A DNA stretch of 64,000 bases from Aphrocallistes beatrix (GCA_963281255.1 OY725491.1:3887857-3951856); one strand, 5' to 3'; numbered from the stretch's first letter, positions 45,593 through 57,803 are shown. Notes: generated from the sequence alone by a model not told the origin. Translations and numbers: made by a program.

Positions 45593-47529
45593 GGATACCG
45601 CCCTCGAAAAAACATATGATTTGCATTACAGCATACGATGAAAGTAGTGCTATAAGAGATGTTAAGCGTGGGGAGGTATCTCCATCAAGAAATACTGGCA
45701 CATTCCAAACCGTTTTTGATTCTCATTTCTATATTTTGATATACAGTGTCTCAAAGTCTGTTTTTTTAATTTTCCGCTAGCACATCTTAATGGTAGAAAT
45801 TTAGGCACTCAATGAATTGTTTAGGACATACCAAGGAATCAAACGCTTCCAAATTCGAATCATAGATAGTCTACCATATTTGCAACTTCATAGGACCAGA
45901 AGAAAGTTAAAATGACAAATATTGTAAATTTTATCGGTGTCCGAAAAAAAAGGGCCAAAAACGGCGAAAAATGTCTGTTTTTTGGGGAAAATCATGAATA
46001 AAATCACCGAGTTAGAATATATCCAAAAAATGGTGGTCCTACGTTCATCGCCTAATGATATGAAACAACTCTTGAAATTTTCAAACTTCTATCTCAAATC
46101 AAATTTGAGAAATAATTCTGTAAAGACGGTCAATTTTGAAATTTTAAAGTCCCGAGATATAGACATTTTAAGTTTAGGTGTTAAGAAGAATGTAAAATGA
46201 GTTATTAATAATGCACATAAGCATCCACAGACATTTATTCGCATCCATACTGCTGATTTAGGTATATTAAAGCCAAATATTTACCAAAAATAGCAAAAGT
46301 ACCCTGAAAATCCACAAATTTCCTTGAGGCCCCTAACTCCGAATATTTTGAGATAATTGTAGATAATATTTCATATTCCTGGCACTGCGAAGTATAATCT
46401 ATCAGTTTAGAATGAATAAAAAGCTTCCAAAAAGTATATTAGGAAGTTAGAGCGAAAGTCTACGACTTTTAGTTTCGAAGTTAGGATTTTCGAAAAATGC
46501 TACGTCATCATATGACAAAAATTTAAAACTTAACATTCCATAGGGTGTAGTGCAATTATTATCAAAGAATCATATATGTACACTCATAAAAAGTATATTA
46601 GGAAGTGAGAACTAAGAATTTGGACTTGTATTTATAAAGATAGAGAGATATCTCTTTTTGGACCCTAAATGGGGGTTTTTGACCGAATCTGCGAGGTCCA
46701 AGGCCAGAACTTTCAAAATAATTATCAAAAGTTCTCCAATTTTGCTGTACATATTATTAACAGCAAATGTATTCACTATTTAGCATAATAGCTAAATTTG
46801 GACACATATTTAATGATTAGATTCGCCATTTTCTTATAGATTCAAAGTTCTCCATAGAATTTGTATTACAATTAAATCAATGATAAGTCGAGAATTATTT
46901 ATTTTTTGACAAAGGAATGGTCGAGGAACCTATATATTTTCGCATATATCCTTTTATTTAAGGATATAATATATTATATATCTACAATAGTTTTTAAGAT
47001 ATGACATCGGCCTCTTTCGGGACTTAGACTGATATTATGGCCGAACTTTACCTATAATATGCGATATCTCAAGAACAAATGGTCGGATCTGAACAAATTT
47101 TTTTTAAACCATCAGAATTTTATTTCTGACCCAGGGATCGTTAAATATCTGAGATCAAACTTGCGATTTCCCGAGGATTATATAAATGAACTCCCTTATA
47201 GAGCTATTTTGTTTGGATTTTATTTGCCCATTCTTTTAAATCTTTGTGTTTTATAATCTCCAAAGGTGCTAAAACAATGTTAAGGTTCATATCATTAAAA
47301 AAATATCAAATAAGTTGAAAACTAATTGGTAAATGAGTTAAAATCCTCTAATAATTTTTCAATTTTTATTAACGCTAAACTTTAGGGGGTTATTTCGCAA
47401 AAAATAAAAGAAAATGCCGTCCAAATAGTCCTATCAGATGGTAGACCGATCAGTAATACAATGAAATTAGCAATAAAACATTTTGCAGTATTTTTTTACG
47501 CCAGGCAAGATTTTTCGAGGGCGGTATCC
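45593..47529. mobile_element. unclassified 1.9-kb TIR element, non-coding
   Basis: Ends GGATACCGCCCTCGAAAAA and, inverted, GGATACCGCCCTCGAAAAA, an exact 19-base match. Open frames at 45937-46200 and 47059-47256 are AT-rich and match nothing I know. No clear TSD (flanks TTAA/TCAA). Superfamily unassigned. Confidence 0.65.
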
Positions 47530-49069
47530 TCAACGAGATTCGACTGTTTCATTGAGAAATATCTGTCTAGTATCAAATTCTATCTAGTATCAAATTCTAG
47601 CATCAAATTCTGTCTAGTATCAAATTCTAGTATCAAATTCTCAAATTCTCACAAACACTACTTGTTGTGCAGTAAGGTTATCACATCACAATTGAATGTA
47701 CACCACCGCTTCGTAGCTCTATTTTGCATGGAGAGCAACAAGGGGATGGCTATTAAGGGAGGAAGAGGTCATCATAGTAAATCCACGTCTCCTAGAGAGG
47801 AACGAGAAGCTAGAAGGAAGATTACAGACTCTGCATAGCTTTACTTATATATTCACCTTTATATGTATTTTATAAAATATAATTAATATTTACTTATTTA
47901 TATTATTACGGCACAGAAGTTAAAGTATATATTGTACAGAAACCTCTGGTAACAAGATCGTGTTTAAAGTCAATGCACATAGTCACATGCGATTTGGGGC
48001 TAAAAGGTTTGACCAAAAATCGGCATTATATTTATACAAGGATCCAATGTCTACTGTATTCATTCGAAATGGGCTTTATTGGGGAGTCTTGTTATCAATA
48101 ATATCCCCAACCAGGTGCTCCTGGTTCCATGTTTTTCCAATTTTCCATCGAGTTGAGTTTGGAAAATAGAATACCCTTACAATTGATCCAGAATTAAAAT
48201 TCTCCCATTTGAACTTGGTTTTTCCGCAATTGCAATGCTTATTTTTAACATACGTACGTAACTTAAAATTATATATCTTCTGTATATACACATAAATAGA
48301 TGTGTTGATATATAGTATAATCTTACTCTGTTGCCAGGATTCAACTATTAGCTAATTTGCTGTATCAATTTGATATGATCCAGACAACTATATTTTTCGC
48401 TGCATGAAATCGATCACATTATGTCTTGGACACCTATGACTTGCCTCATCTTGCCTGCTTCACCTACTAGCAAGAACGTGAGTTTAATTTATTAATAATA
48501 CTATTGCTATGTGTACTGAAAAAATCCAAAATTCCAACATTCCAATTGCTAGTATGGACAAATTCCTATCTTGAACATTAAGGTTTGTACTTTCATCAAT
48601 GTGAAGGTATTGGTAATCGACTCTAGGCGTCGTCGTGTTTTACACATAAATAATTTACCTGTGCCCTAGCAAGCTTCAATCCTTAGGTACTCCTCCACAG
48701 TTACTACAATTTTTTTAGTCAAAATTTAGACACCATTTACCCGAATTGACCTAATTCATTATAATTTCTCCTGATATAATTGGAATTGAATCGTATCTTG
48801 ATTGTGAAAATTTGATCCGATTAGCTCAGTTTGTTCCAATAAGCGGAGTACTTCCAAGCAATTGTATCTTCAATTGTATATAGATATTTTAATTTTATCA
48901 TATAGTATATACGTATTAATAAAAAGGATTATGTTTATATTTTAAAAAACACCAATAATTTGATGCATTGTTTTCCGAATTAATGTATATATTAGCGATT
49001 TTATAAATAACAAAGGGATATGTTTATTTTAATGATGGTATGATACTACAGAAATTATATAGACGTAGA
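47530..49069. other. no gene; short repeats
   Basis: 47573-47645 holds tandem TCTAGTATCAAATTC units. 47728-47838 could encode a short basic peptide (KGGRGHHSKSTSPREEREAR), unsupported otherwise. 48579-48712 is a second copy of the repeat at 30937-31065. Confidence 0.4.
48579..48712 (+). repeat. dispersed repeat shared with 30937-31065
   Basis: Both copies run from AACATTAA(A/G)GTTTGTAC through TTTACCTGTGCCCTAGCAAG to the CTTCAATCC region, about 90% alike by eye and in the same orientation. Confidence 0.75.
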
Positions 49070-51482
49070 TTACACTTTATTCCACTCTTGCTCGCATTTC
49101 CTACAGATATAAGGGTCATCACCTATATCTGCTAACCATACATCTTCACAGCCAGTGTGATACCAACTTTCACAGAAATCACATCCCACCCAGTCATCCA
49201 TCATTCTTCTGGTCTCTCAGAACTGGACAATCATGCATTCCGCATTTCTCGCAGGCATCATTATCATCATTGTCAACGACAAGAATGGGAGAAGTGGCTT
49301 CTTTACTGCTAGAAGGGGATAGCTCACTACCAAAGCATCCAGATTTATACGTAGTCGCGTCTTTTTCGCGTTTTCGCCTGAAGATTCGGCAATCAGGAAT
49401 TGACTCTTCAGAAGACGCCTGCGTCTTTTCTGAGTATCCTTCACAGCCTTTCTCTTGCATCTATTCCGTTCCTTATCCATCGTTACGAGGTGAGCTAGAG
49501 TCACATTAGTAGATTGCACCCCCATATCGCTAAGATCGATGCGAGTATCAATGAGACTTCATTGAAAGTTGACACAACTATTGACGCAGAAGCTTGGAGT
49601 GAGTATTGTCCTACCCGTTTTCCTTTAGGAGCATTGTGCCAGAGAACTGAATGTAGGGATTCATTGGCATTTTGTGTTAAACCAAGCATCAAGGCGGAGC
49701 ACATGTCTAGGCTTGCAAACTTCAAAAATACATCTTGCAGTCGTGATAACTCATCTCCATTCAGATATGGTATTCGCAGGTTAGGAGGTGGAATAGAACT
49801 ATCTTCGACTGAAAGTGCAAGGGTCTTTTGAAAGTAGCACCAAGAACTCTTTGAAAACGGACAACTTTCATGCTTCTCAACCAAATGATCGAGTAGTGTA
49901 TAGAGAGCCTTTTGAATGTCTATCGCTGTTTTCCTTCTGTTCTGAACGATAACAAGTGCAAAAAGATGGCTAATCCTCTGAACCTTTGAAGCGGGTATTG
50001 GTTTGGATGTTAACGTTTTCGTAGTTTTCTTCCTCAATGCCTTTTTTAATCTCCCTTGCGCATGCCCGATGCACTCCTCCTTTCGTAGATTTTCTAAGCC
50101 TTTGTACGGATCGCTTTCTCGTAACCGCTTAAAAGAGCTTGAGTCTCCATCGCCTACATATGTAGTATAAGCAAGATAATGTTTGGTTACAGATCTAGCC
50201 CAAATTTCAAGTGCAGCTGAAGATTCCATTCCTTGACTTGTCCCGGAATAATTTGCTGGACACTCGCCGGAATGTTTCTTCCAGTATTCGCTATACTCAT
50301 CTGGATTGTCTTTCTTCCTCTCTTCAGTCCATTTGAGACTTTTGCTGCAAACGCGTTCATAGAGGACGTAGTCTAATACTTTACCGCTATATACCTAATG
50401 GCCTCTTTGATGCCACGAACCGTCGTAACTTACAGTACAATTCTTACAGTCTGGGATATTTGACGTGTCAGCTGTGTCGCGTACAAGTTTAGCTGACATG
50501 GACATGGATTGCTGACAGATTGTATTTGCTGATTCGACCAATTTCAAGAGGGAAACTTTGTTCATGCGCTTCCAGGTATTCTGTATTCCAAGGAGATTAC
50601 ACGAGAGTAAGAATCATTCCAACTGAGAGAGGTGCAGTGCACTGCTAATAAAGCCCTCACGTTCACTTCCGACTTTCTCCGGGATAGCATTTGAGGATCA
50701 TTCACTGCTTCCGTGGGTTGCATGCCAATAGGTAGTGAAGTTGGGAATTCGGCTATCACAAGATGGCAATAGCTACACTTTAATAGTAAATATGACTGTA
50801 AGCCATCTCGAAAGGCGTATTGATATAGTTTGAGTGGTCCTATACATTTTGGTTCAGTGCATCTTAATAGAGAGAATACCATGCTAAGTAAGTCCATGTC
50901 GATAATTTGAGATCCATGTGGAATTAATAGATCACGAAATGAGTGAGTTTCATCTTTACGCAATTTGATTCTTATAAATTTATTTGGAGGGGGAAACTTT
51001 ACTTGTTTGAATAGTTCAGATGTCGGCTTTGATGGTAGTCTCTTTGCAGGTAGTGGTGTGAAAACTGATTTTCTTTTCAGTCCTTCCCCTTTACGAAACT
51101 TCCCAACATTGACTTTTTTTACTCTCCTTTTGCCTCTGAGTGAAGAAGAAGGAACTTTAATGGAGTTATCCGAATCTTCGGAAGTCTGTGAAGACAAGGC
51201 AAATTGTGAGAAAGTAGATCTGAGCTCAGTAGGAGAGGTTGAAGAAGGGATTACATCAGTTGGAGTATTTGGAACTTTGAATACGCAATCATCTTTAGTG
51301 ACTGCTTGAGACAAGCCAGAGTCACTTGATTCTATACTAGAAGCGAAGGGAGATGGAATTCTAACCAACGGGAGATCGGCACTTCTAAATATTGGAACAG
51401 TTTCTTGCTCCGAAGAAGACATTTCTTGTTCTGAAAAAGACATTGTAATTTGTGTTTGTATATATTTATCAATAAATTTCAT
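49070..51482 (-). pseudogene. MULE (Mutator-like) transposase with C-terminal PHD finger
   Basis: Mutator-superfamily DDE transposase. The N-terminal half (51482-50562) is Ser-rich and basic, then has a CTEPKCIG/CSYC zinc ribbon and SEVNVRALLAVHCTSL. After a break, SYDGSWHQRGH (about 50430-50398) holds the first Asp. YVGDGDSSSFKRL (about 50160-50120) holds the second, followed by EECIGHAQGRLKKAL. NANESLHSVLWHNAPKG (about 49675-49625) holds the Glu. A frame change leads to a basic tail and then, after another at about 49205, a PHD-like C4HC3 finger: CEKC, CDFCESWYHTGCE, YICRKCEQEW, ending at 49070. At least three frame breaks make it inactive. No TIRs were identified. Widespread animal MULE proteins share the core; the PHD finger is the unusual part. 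Confidence 0.8.
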
Positions 51483-51515
51483 TATTTTATATCCATATTT
51501 ATACCAACTATATTT

Positions 51516-51875
51516 AGACTCTAGTTTCTATTTAGCAGTGAAGGAATTGCATTATTGCCATGTGTTTAGATTTGAAATAAAGCATATACAATATTGTCTA
51601 TTTTAAGACTCTAGTTTCTATTTAGTACTGAAGGAATTGGATTCTTGCCTTGTGTTTAGATTTAAAATAAAGCATATACAATATTGTCTATTTTTAGACT
51701 CTAGTTTCTATTTAGCAGTGAAGGAATTGCATTCTTGCCATGTGTTTAGATTTGAAATAAAGCATATACAATATTGTCTATTTTTAGACTCTAGTTTCTA
51801 TTTAGCACTGAAGGAATTGGATTCTTGCCATGTGTTTAGATTTGAAATTAAAAAAATGTCGGTCGACAGACCAAT
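51516..51875 (+). repeat. 90-bp tandem repeat, 4 units
   Basis: Units start at 51516, 51606, 51696 and 51786 (AGACTCTAGTTTCTATTTAG). Because 90 is a multiple of 3 they stay open as a 30-residue repeat (HVFRFEIKHIQYCLFLDSSF), but nothing suggests translation. Confidence 0.9.
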
Positions 51876-52205
51876 AGTGCAGCTCCAGGAAGTGACTCGA
51901 AGGAACGTGAATATCGGAATACATCGGGAAAAACTCATTTTATAGCATTCTAATTTGTGAAATTTGGAATCTACATATTAAAATGCCTTATATTAGCTGT
52001 TGACAGCTCGCATTTAGCTCAAAATAAGATTTTCAAAAGGTGTGAAAATATGTATACATACATATGTTAGAAACTGAAAATATTTAGATTACCACTTTCA
52101 AATTGTGAAAATCGGAATCTACATATTAAAATATTCTATATTAACCCTTGAGAACTCGCATCTAGCTCAAAATAATATTTTTTCAAAAGGTGTGAAACTA
52201 TGTAT
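51876..52205. repeat. dispersed repeat, two diverged units
   Basis: CTCGCATTTAGCTCAAAATA units at about 52005 and 52150, related to 38388-38560. Confidence 0.5.
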
Positions 52206-52407
52206 ATGTTGCAGGCTAGATGCGTTTTCAGGCCAAACGCGTTTGGCCTAGGCCAGATGAGTTTTCATTATTTTCTAAAACCTATGGGTGTATTCCTAAT
52301 TAAATAATTGAAGTTGTAATATATGTACATTATACCACGATTAGTAATCATAGGAATATCTTACAAACCTTTACATATTTGTCATAATGTTAATCATTGA
52401 TGATTTT

Positions 52408-52585
52408 ATTTACATACGATAGATTTTACATTCAAAGTTATTGATTCAATTTACTTTTGCTGTACTCGATTTTATAAAGATTCGTAACTCTGCCATTTGT
52501 TTGGTATCTCGTCATATCAAACTCTAAAATACCTAGACTAAATATAGATTTCCTACCGCTCCATTAACTGAATGGAATTTAAATA
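52408..52585. repeat. P-like element subterminal repeat, left
   Basis: Reverse complement of 56105-56282 (ACGATAGATTTTACATTCAA matches TTTAAAATCTATCGT). Cut by a Tigger-like relic at 52586. Confidence 0.8.
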
Positions 52586-52765
52586 CAGTACATCCTCGCT
52601 AATCTGGACAGCTCTCGTTCAGATTAGTGAATTTGTTCCAATTAGTGAAATAACACTAATAAAATGCATTAATTGTAATAAATTTGTATTGTTAGAATAT
52701 TAAGGCTATTATTTCGCCCTGATTGCTTACTTAACGAGTTTTCAATCTTATTGATAGAGTAACTC
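52586..52765. mobile_element. Tigger-like MITE, 3' truncated
   Basis: Starts CAGTACATCCTCGCTAATC next to TA and follows the family body (AATTAGTGAAATAACACTAA) but has no right end. Confidence 0.6.
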
Positions 52766-53774
52766 CTGAAATTTTTTTACCTTTATGACCGTGTAAAGCT
52801 GAGACCACCTCAAAGAAAGAGCGAACAAGCAAATTTATCTTCATCATATTGCTTGTAGATACCATTTATTCCATGCTAATCGCTCCATATATATGCTAAA
52901 TAACTTCACTCATAGTCTAGAACTGTCACAGGAAGTTTCTTTTACGTGTAATATACCCACAAATGTAGTATAACGTCGAGCGTTCAGAATCGTATTAAGA
53001 TTGGAGGATTCCTCAAAACAGTTCTCAGTTAATTCGATATCATCTTCATTATTTAACAAATTCTCTTTGCAACAGTCGTCAACTTGGTCGATGTTCGTTG
53101 TTGCAATATCCAAGAACAGTTTGACTCGAACTACTGAGCTTGCTCTACTGATATTAATTACCTCCACTCGATTATATACCGAACTCTGCTTCCAAACGAT
53201 CATATTGTAGTTTGCCAGGAATCACGTATGCCATACCTAAAGATAGGAATTGCCTAGTAACCTCAACTAGGCCGTTCAATGAACGATGTAATGAATTTGC
53301 TTCACTCGTCAAACAACGAATCCGTTTACCACTCAGACCGTTGTCCATTTCCTTAAAATTGGTTGCCATTTGAAGTATGAAAGTTAACCGAGGGTCTTCA
53401 GGATCCGTAATTGGTCGTCGGTCGTCATCATTAAGTCGTGTTCCAGTATGGGGAGATTTAACATTTGTAATATTGAAGAGTAACTTGTCTGACGAATGCT
53501 GCTGTGTTATTATTTTACTGCTCTTGTAAACGGGCCACTGTTTTATCATTAAAACATTGAAAACTAATTTGCACTTTTGTTGTCAAAATTGCTTGGATAT
53601 AAAGTCTATTGATTTAATTGAGTTGTTTATAATATTTACTTGTTTAGCTTGGTGTATAGATATTAAATCTTTCCATTTAGTTTGAACTGCTGCGTCTGAA
53701 CTTGGATCTTTGAATTCTAACGTTTTCGTTTTCTCTGTTAACCATTATTCCAAATATTGAGGTATTAAAAAGTA

Positions 53775-53873
53775 CATGACACATGTGCCTACGGTACATG
53801 ACACATGTGCCTACGGTACACAACACATGTGCCTACGGTACATGACACATGTGTCTACGGTACACAACACATG
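53775..53873 (+). repeat. 22-bp minisatellite, left
   Basis: About 4.5 units of CATGACACATGTGCCTACGG plus TA, with CATGAC/CACAAC variants. Confidence 0.9.
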
Positions 53874-54232
53874 TAAAGGATTATATGGTTCAAAGGCGGA
53901 AAGCAATTTAATGATAAAAATCACAAAAAGGCTTCGGTTTTTAATGTTCATTAAACGATGGGAATGAATCATTCAAGGGTGTATTTGGTTTTATTGTTCA
54001 CTAGACGATGTGAAGGATTCATTCAAGGATGGATTTCGATAGTATAAAAACTTAGAATGTTTAGGCACTTTTACAAACCCTTAAAAGTATGTATATTTAG
54101 AAAGATAGACGCATGTGTTGTGTACCATAGAACATAGGCTAAAATCCGGGGGGGGGGCAATCCCCTAGAGTTCGCAGTGTAAGAGTTCGCACGTGTTACC
54201 TTATTTAATTCCTTGAAATCAACACAGAATCT

Positions 54233-54517
54233 TTATTTCCGTACCTCCTTGTCACTAAAAGCACGGTGGTGAATTTTCTGCTTAACAGGCTGTGCGTTCC
54301 TGATGTCTCGCCCCTTGGCAGTAGTGGGACTTTTGGGATTGACTGCAAATACGTCTATGAACATCGTTTGGAGTGTGGTCAGTTCTTCCTTTTGGAATTC
54401 AGTGAGATCGGAGTTTTGGTCGAAGCTCGCATCTGTTCGAACTACCCCTTCCCCACTCGTTTGAAAGACGGATTCAGAGTCCATAGAGTACAAATATTCT
54501 AGCACACCAGCTCTCAC
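54233..54517 (-). pseudogene. Ty3/Gypsy-type pol fragment
   Basis: A short piece resembling the stretch between protease and reverse transcriptase of Gypsy-like retrotransposons: ELTTLQTMFIDVFAVNPKSP, TTAKG and AQPVKQKIHH. No LTR, protease or RT motif survives. It lies inside the TTAA-flanked element, perhaps a captured scrap or an earlier occupant of the site. Confidence 0.55.
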
Positions 54518-54691
54518 CAGAGGTTCCCCTCCCTTGATGGTGATTTGAGGAATTTTCCATAATGAATATCTTCGATGTGTGAGTCAATGACGACTGTGAC
54601 AGAATGATCGATGTTTGTGCTCTGAAACCAGTATTAATTATTGTTTGATTGATTTTTTGACCCCCGGGCTTAGTGTAATGTTACGCCTATG

Positions 54692-54802
54692 CCATAGACA
54701 CATGTGTCGTGTACCGTAGGCACATGTGTCATGTATCGTAGGCACATGTGTTGTGTACCGTAGGCACATGTGTCATGTACCGTAAGCACATGTGTTGTGT
54801 AC
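54692..54802 (-). repeat. 22-bp minisatellite, right (inverted)
   Basis: Five units of the 53775 minisatellite in the opposite orientation, ending at the right terminus. Confidence 0.9.
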
Positions 54803-56104
54803 TTTTTAATATATGAAATATTTATAATCAAATGGATAGGGTCGTAGAGTAAAAATAAGGAAGGAAAGGAAGAGTTTGGATTAGGGTGATCTATGGGAGT
54901 AATATCTGAACTAACGTACCAATCGTAATACAATCTGAATTTTTTTGATTGACACTTAAAGTATCAGTCATCACGGAGAACACTACACCACCAGATCCAT
55001 GGATGATATTAATAAGAATCTGCAATTGTTCAAACAGAAATTGCGCGCTGTTAAATTCATTACTGGAAGTAATCGAGCTACAAATGCAGGAGTACCAAGT
55101 TAAGGAGATGGCGAACAAGATTTTTTTTTACCCTTTATTAGCACTAAGTTGAAGATCATCAGAAATGACAAGTGAGTATTGACAGAAACAAGTGAGTCAT
55201 CCAGTTTTACCAACCTTATGGAATCCTTCAAATCTTGAAAGGCTACGGGTAGAGATCGACGGTATTTCACGAGATTATTCCAGCAAGAGATAGTATCTTT
55301 CTTCATATTTAGTCGTTCTGATGTCTTTTTGACGTGTTTCAGACGATACTCCACGTTTGTCAATCTCCCGCACAATAGTTTTAGAGCTTTGTGGTGTTAG
55401 GGAATTCGGTAGACTAAATATGAATGGTGGGTCAGTTGGCTTGCAATTCGAACCTTGTACTTTTACTGTCCGATACCCAGTAGTCCAATATTTTATGCAT
55501 ATACGTACCAATATTCGGGGTGATTTCGGATATTAGCTTATTCGGAAGGCGGTCTACCCACCGCTTGCGCTCAACGAAATCTCTCGGGAATTTTTTCCTT
55601 TTCTGGATTGGTATCGTAACCAGACTTACAGCTTTCTCCATTATTAAAGGTACATTTCCGCCCCATCCTAAGGCATAAAAGAACTCTAACAGGCTAACAA
55701 GTAAAATAAATCAAGATTGAGTTTCCTTATTTATTCCAAACAATTAAAAAAAATCGTTAAGGCTGAAATGAAAGAAATAATGAAAAATCAGTCTGTAATT
55801 TTTTTTCAACACTTTGTGAGTTTCCCGTCCGTGTATTCTAGAAATCCTTGGAACAAGCTACGATGCAATCGCACATTGGGATGTAATTCAAACAGATGGA
55901 AATGCAAAATCGCAAAAAACGCCACAAACCATTCGGGTGTCATAATAAGACAATCGAATAATAATTGGACTAACAACTTCTTGCATTACGTGACCACACA
56001 CATCATCGTACATCTCTAACATTTATATCAACTATTTGTTGTTTCCAGAGAGGATTAGACAAAAGAAATACTCCTACTTTATGGTATTCGTTCGTTTGAG
56101 AAAT

Positions 56105-56282
56105 CTTGTTATTTAAATTCCATTCAGTTAATGGAGCGGTAGGAAATCTATATTTAGTCTAGGTATTTTAGAGTTTGATATGACGAGATACCAAACAAAT
56201 GGCAGAGTTACGAATCTTTATAAAATCGAGTACAGCAAAAGTATATTGAATCAATAACTTTGAATTTAAAATCTATCGTATG
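56105..56282. repeat. P-like element subterminal repeat, right
   Basis: Inverted partner of 52408-52585; interrupted at its outer end by mariner 3. Confidence 0.8.
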
Positions 56283-56284
56283 TA

Positions 56285-57621
56285 CTACGGGCGTTCAATA
56301 AGTAGTCGTTATTGCAATTTATCTTGGTTGTTCCATTTAATTCAGAATTGGGTTAGCATATCTAATGTAGCCCTACCGATGCTCTTTCAAATGATACTTT
56401 ACTTTTTCAATTCTGAGCTTTGGTTTTTATACTGTGGCTATTATTAGTTTGGCATTTTTATATACTGGCATTTATTATGGCTTCCGAGAGTGCAGATTTC
56501 AAAACTGAGCAGCGAGCCTATGTAAAGATTCATACACTGCTCCAAGTTTCTTCACCCGACATCCACAAGGATTTGATGGAGGTTTATAATGATAGAACTC
56601 TTCCATATTCCACGATAGTTGACAGGACCCGACGTTTTCGTGAGGGAAGAGAGTCGATAGAAGATAAGCCCAGAGCAGGGAGGCCGATTTCCGGCGCCAG
56701 TGACAAATTTGTCCTCGAGGTTTCCGAATTACTTGAAGAAGACCCCCTATTTCATTGATGGAGATAGCTAATGCAGTTGGGGTCTCAACGGGAACCGCTC
56801 ATACCATTGTGCATGACAATTTTCAATTTAGGAAAATCTGCGCTTGGTGAGTCCCGCATGCACTAGCACAGGCCCAGAAAACTATGAGGGTTCAATGTGC
56901 TCAAAAGTTGCTTTCTGACTTCGATAGAACCGACTCCAGGAGTCTATTCGAGATCGTGACTGGTGATGAGACTTGGGTGCGTTATAGCGAGCCTTTGTCA
57001 AAGGAAGCTAACAAAGTATGGGTAGCTAAAGGCCAGGACCCACCAATAATCCCTCGATATGACTTCCGGAACCCCAAGGTTATGTACTGCATATTTTTTG
57101 ATTCTTATGGTCCAGTGTGCCAGATTTGTGTCCCCAAGAATACCACTATTACTGGATCATTTTACATGAGTGAGTGCCTATCTGAGGTTGAGAAATTCTA
57201 CCACAATCGACGGCCAAGGACTGGAACTCGAGGATTGAGATTATTGCATGATAATGCCCGACCCCACTAGACCAAGCTGGTAAGGGAAAAGTTGGAAAGT
57301 CTGAGAGTTGTAGAGCTAGATCATCCTCCCTAATCACCAGACCTCGCTCCATGCGACTTTTGGCTCTTCCCTAAGCTGAAGAAACACCTTTCAGGGAGGG
57401 AATTCGAAAGTCGGCCTCACCTCGGATCGGCGATTTTTCAGTATATGAAAGGTATACCATGTGGAGACTTCAAAAAAGTTTTTTGGATTGGATTAAGAGG
57501 CTAATACTAGTTATACAGCATCAAGGAGAGTAGTTCGAGAAATTGCAGCATTGATATTAATTATATTACTTGTTTTGGGGAAAGTATACTATGATAACGA
57601 CTACTTATTGAATGCCCGTAG
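56285..57621 (+). mobile_element. mariner element 3 (DD34D)
   Basis: 1337 bp with ends CTACGGGCGTTCAATAAGTA and, inverted, CTACGGGCATTCAATAAGTA; TA at 56283-56284 and 57622-57623. Inserted in the P-like element. Confidence 0.9.
56477..57502 (+). pseudogene. mariner transposase 3
   Basis: DD34D transposase related to mariner 1. Start MASESADFKTEQRAYVKIHT at 56477. The HTH region and linker ESIEDKPRAGRPISG are intact. A break at 56756 (PLFH then stop) is followed by VGVSTGTAHTIVHDN in another frame. VTGDETWVRYSEPLS holds the first Asp, LRLLHDNARPH the second, then an in-frame TAG. SPDLAPCDFWLFPKLKKHL, just after a TAA, holds the third. More diverged than copy 1 but complete in length. Confidence 0.85.
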
Positions 57622-57803
57622 TATATAGTGAATAAATAAAGAAATGAAACATGATATAAGTCAGTTTGTAGTTTTTATTCGAAAAAGATTCAATCTCGTA
57701 TCATTTCCTAAATAATCATATATTAACTACCCAGGATTGTATTGAAACGCCCATCGCCTAGGCGAAACGCGTTTCGCCTGCAACATATATAGATATACAC
57801 ATA

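Larger units (their letters stand above)
53769..54805. mobile_element. TTAA-flanked element with inverted minisatellite ends
   Basis: 1037 bp between TTAA at 53765-53768 and 54806-54809. Ends AAAGTACATGACACATGTG and, inverted, AAAGTACACAACACATGTG. TTAA target use is typical of piggyBac, but no piggyBac gene is present. Inserted into the P-like transposase gene. Confidence 0.6.
52910..55641 (-). pseudogene. P-like / THAP9-like transposase
   Basis: P-superfamily transposase in minus-strand fragments. 55641-55432: THAP-domain part (FPRDFVERKRWVDRLPNK). 55480-55385: TGYRTVKVQGSNCKPTDPP and FSLPNSLTPQ. 55375-55100: SSW-like segment and LVKYRRSLPVAFQDLKDSIR. 55118-54891: GGVVFSVMTDTLSVNQK, matching the P/THAP9 region before the catalytic core. 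After the TTAA insertion, 53549-53172 gives KEMDNGLSGKRIRCLTSEAN and LGMAYVIPGKLQYDRLEAEF, the C-terminal hallmark (GKLQ.DRLE..FG) of P-type proteins. 53203-52910 is the acidic tail. Many frame breaks; inactive. Confidence 0.7.
52206..57785 (-). mobile_element. P-like (THAP) element with two insertions
   Basis: Inverted ends TATATGTTGCAGGC at 52203-52216 and 57778-57791, with AACGCGTTT and CCTAGGC motifs inside. Subterminal inverted repeats at 52408-52585 and 56105-56282. Subtracting the mariner (1.34 kb) and the TTAA element (1.04 kb) leaves about 3.2 kb, the normal size of a P element. Exact TSD not resolved. Confidence 0.6.

Noticed and set aside
45937..46200. 87-aa frame inside the 1.9-kb TIR element
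   Set aside because: Lys/Asn/Ile-rich AT-driven composition and no known domain.
50965..51309. 114-aa plus-strand frame
   Set aside because: Antisense of the Ser-rich N-terminal part of the MULE protein.
51637..51945. 102-aa frame encoding 30-residue repeats
   Set aside because: Produced by a 90-bp tandem repeat whose length is a multiple of three; no other sign of coding.
54233..54517. Intact LTR retrotransposon
   Set aside because: Only a short pol piece remains; no LTR, gag, RT or integrase seen nearby.
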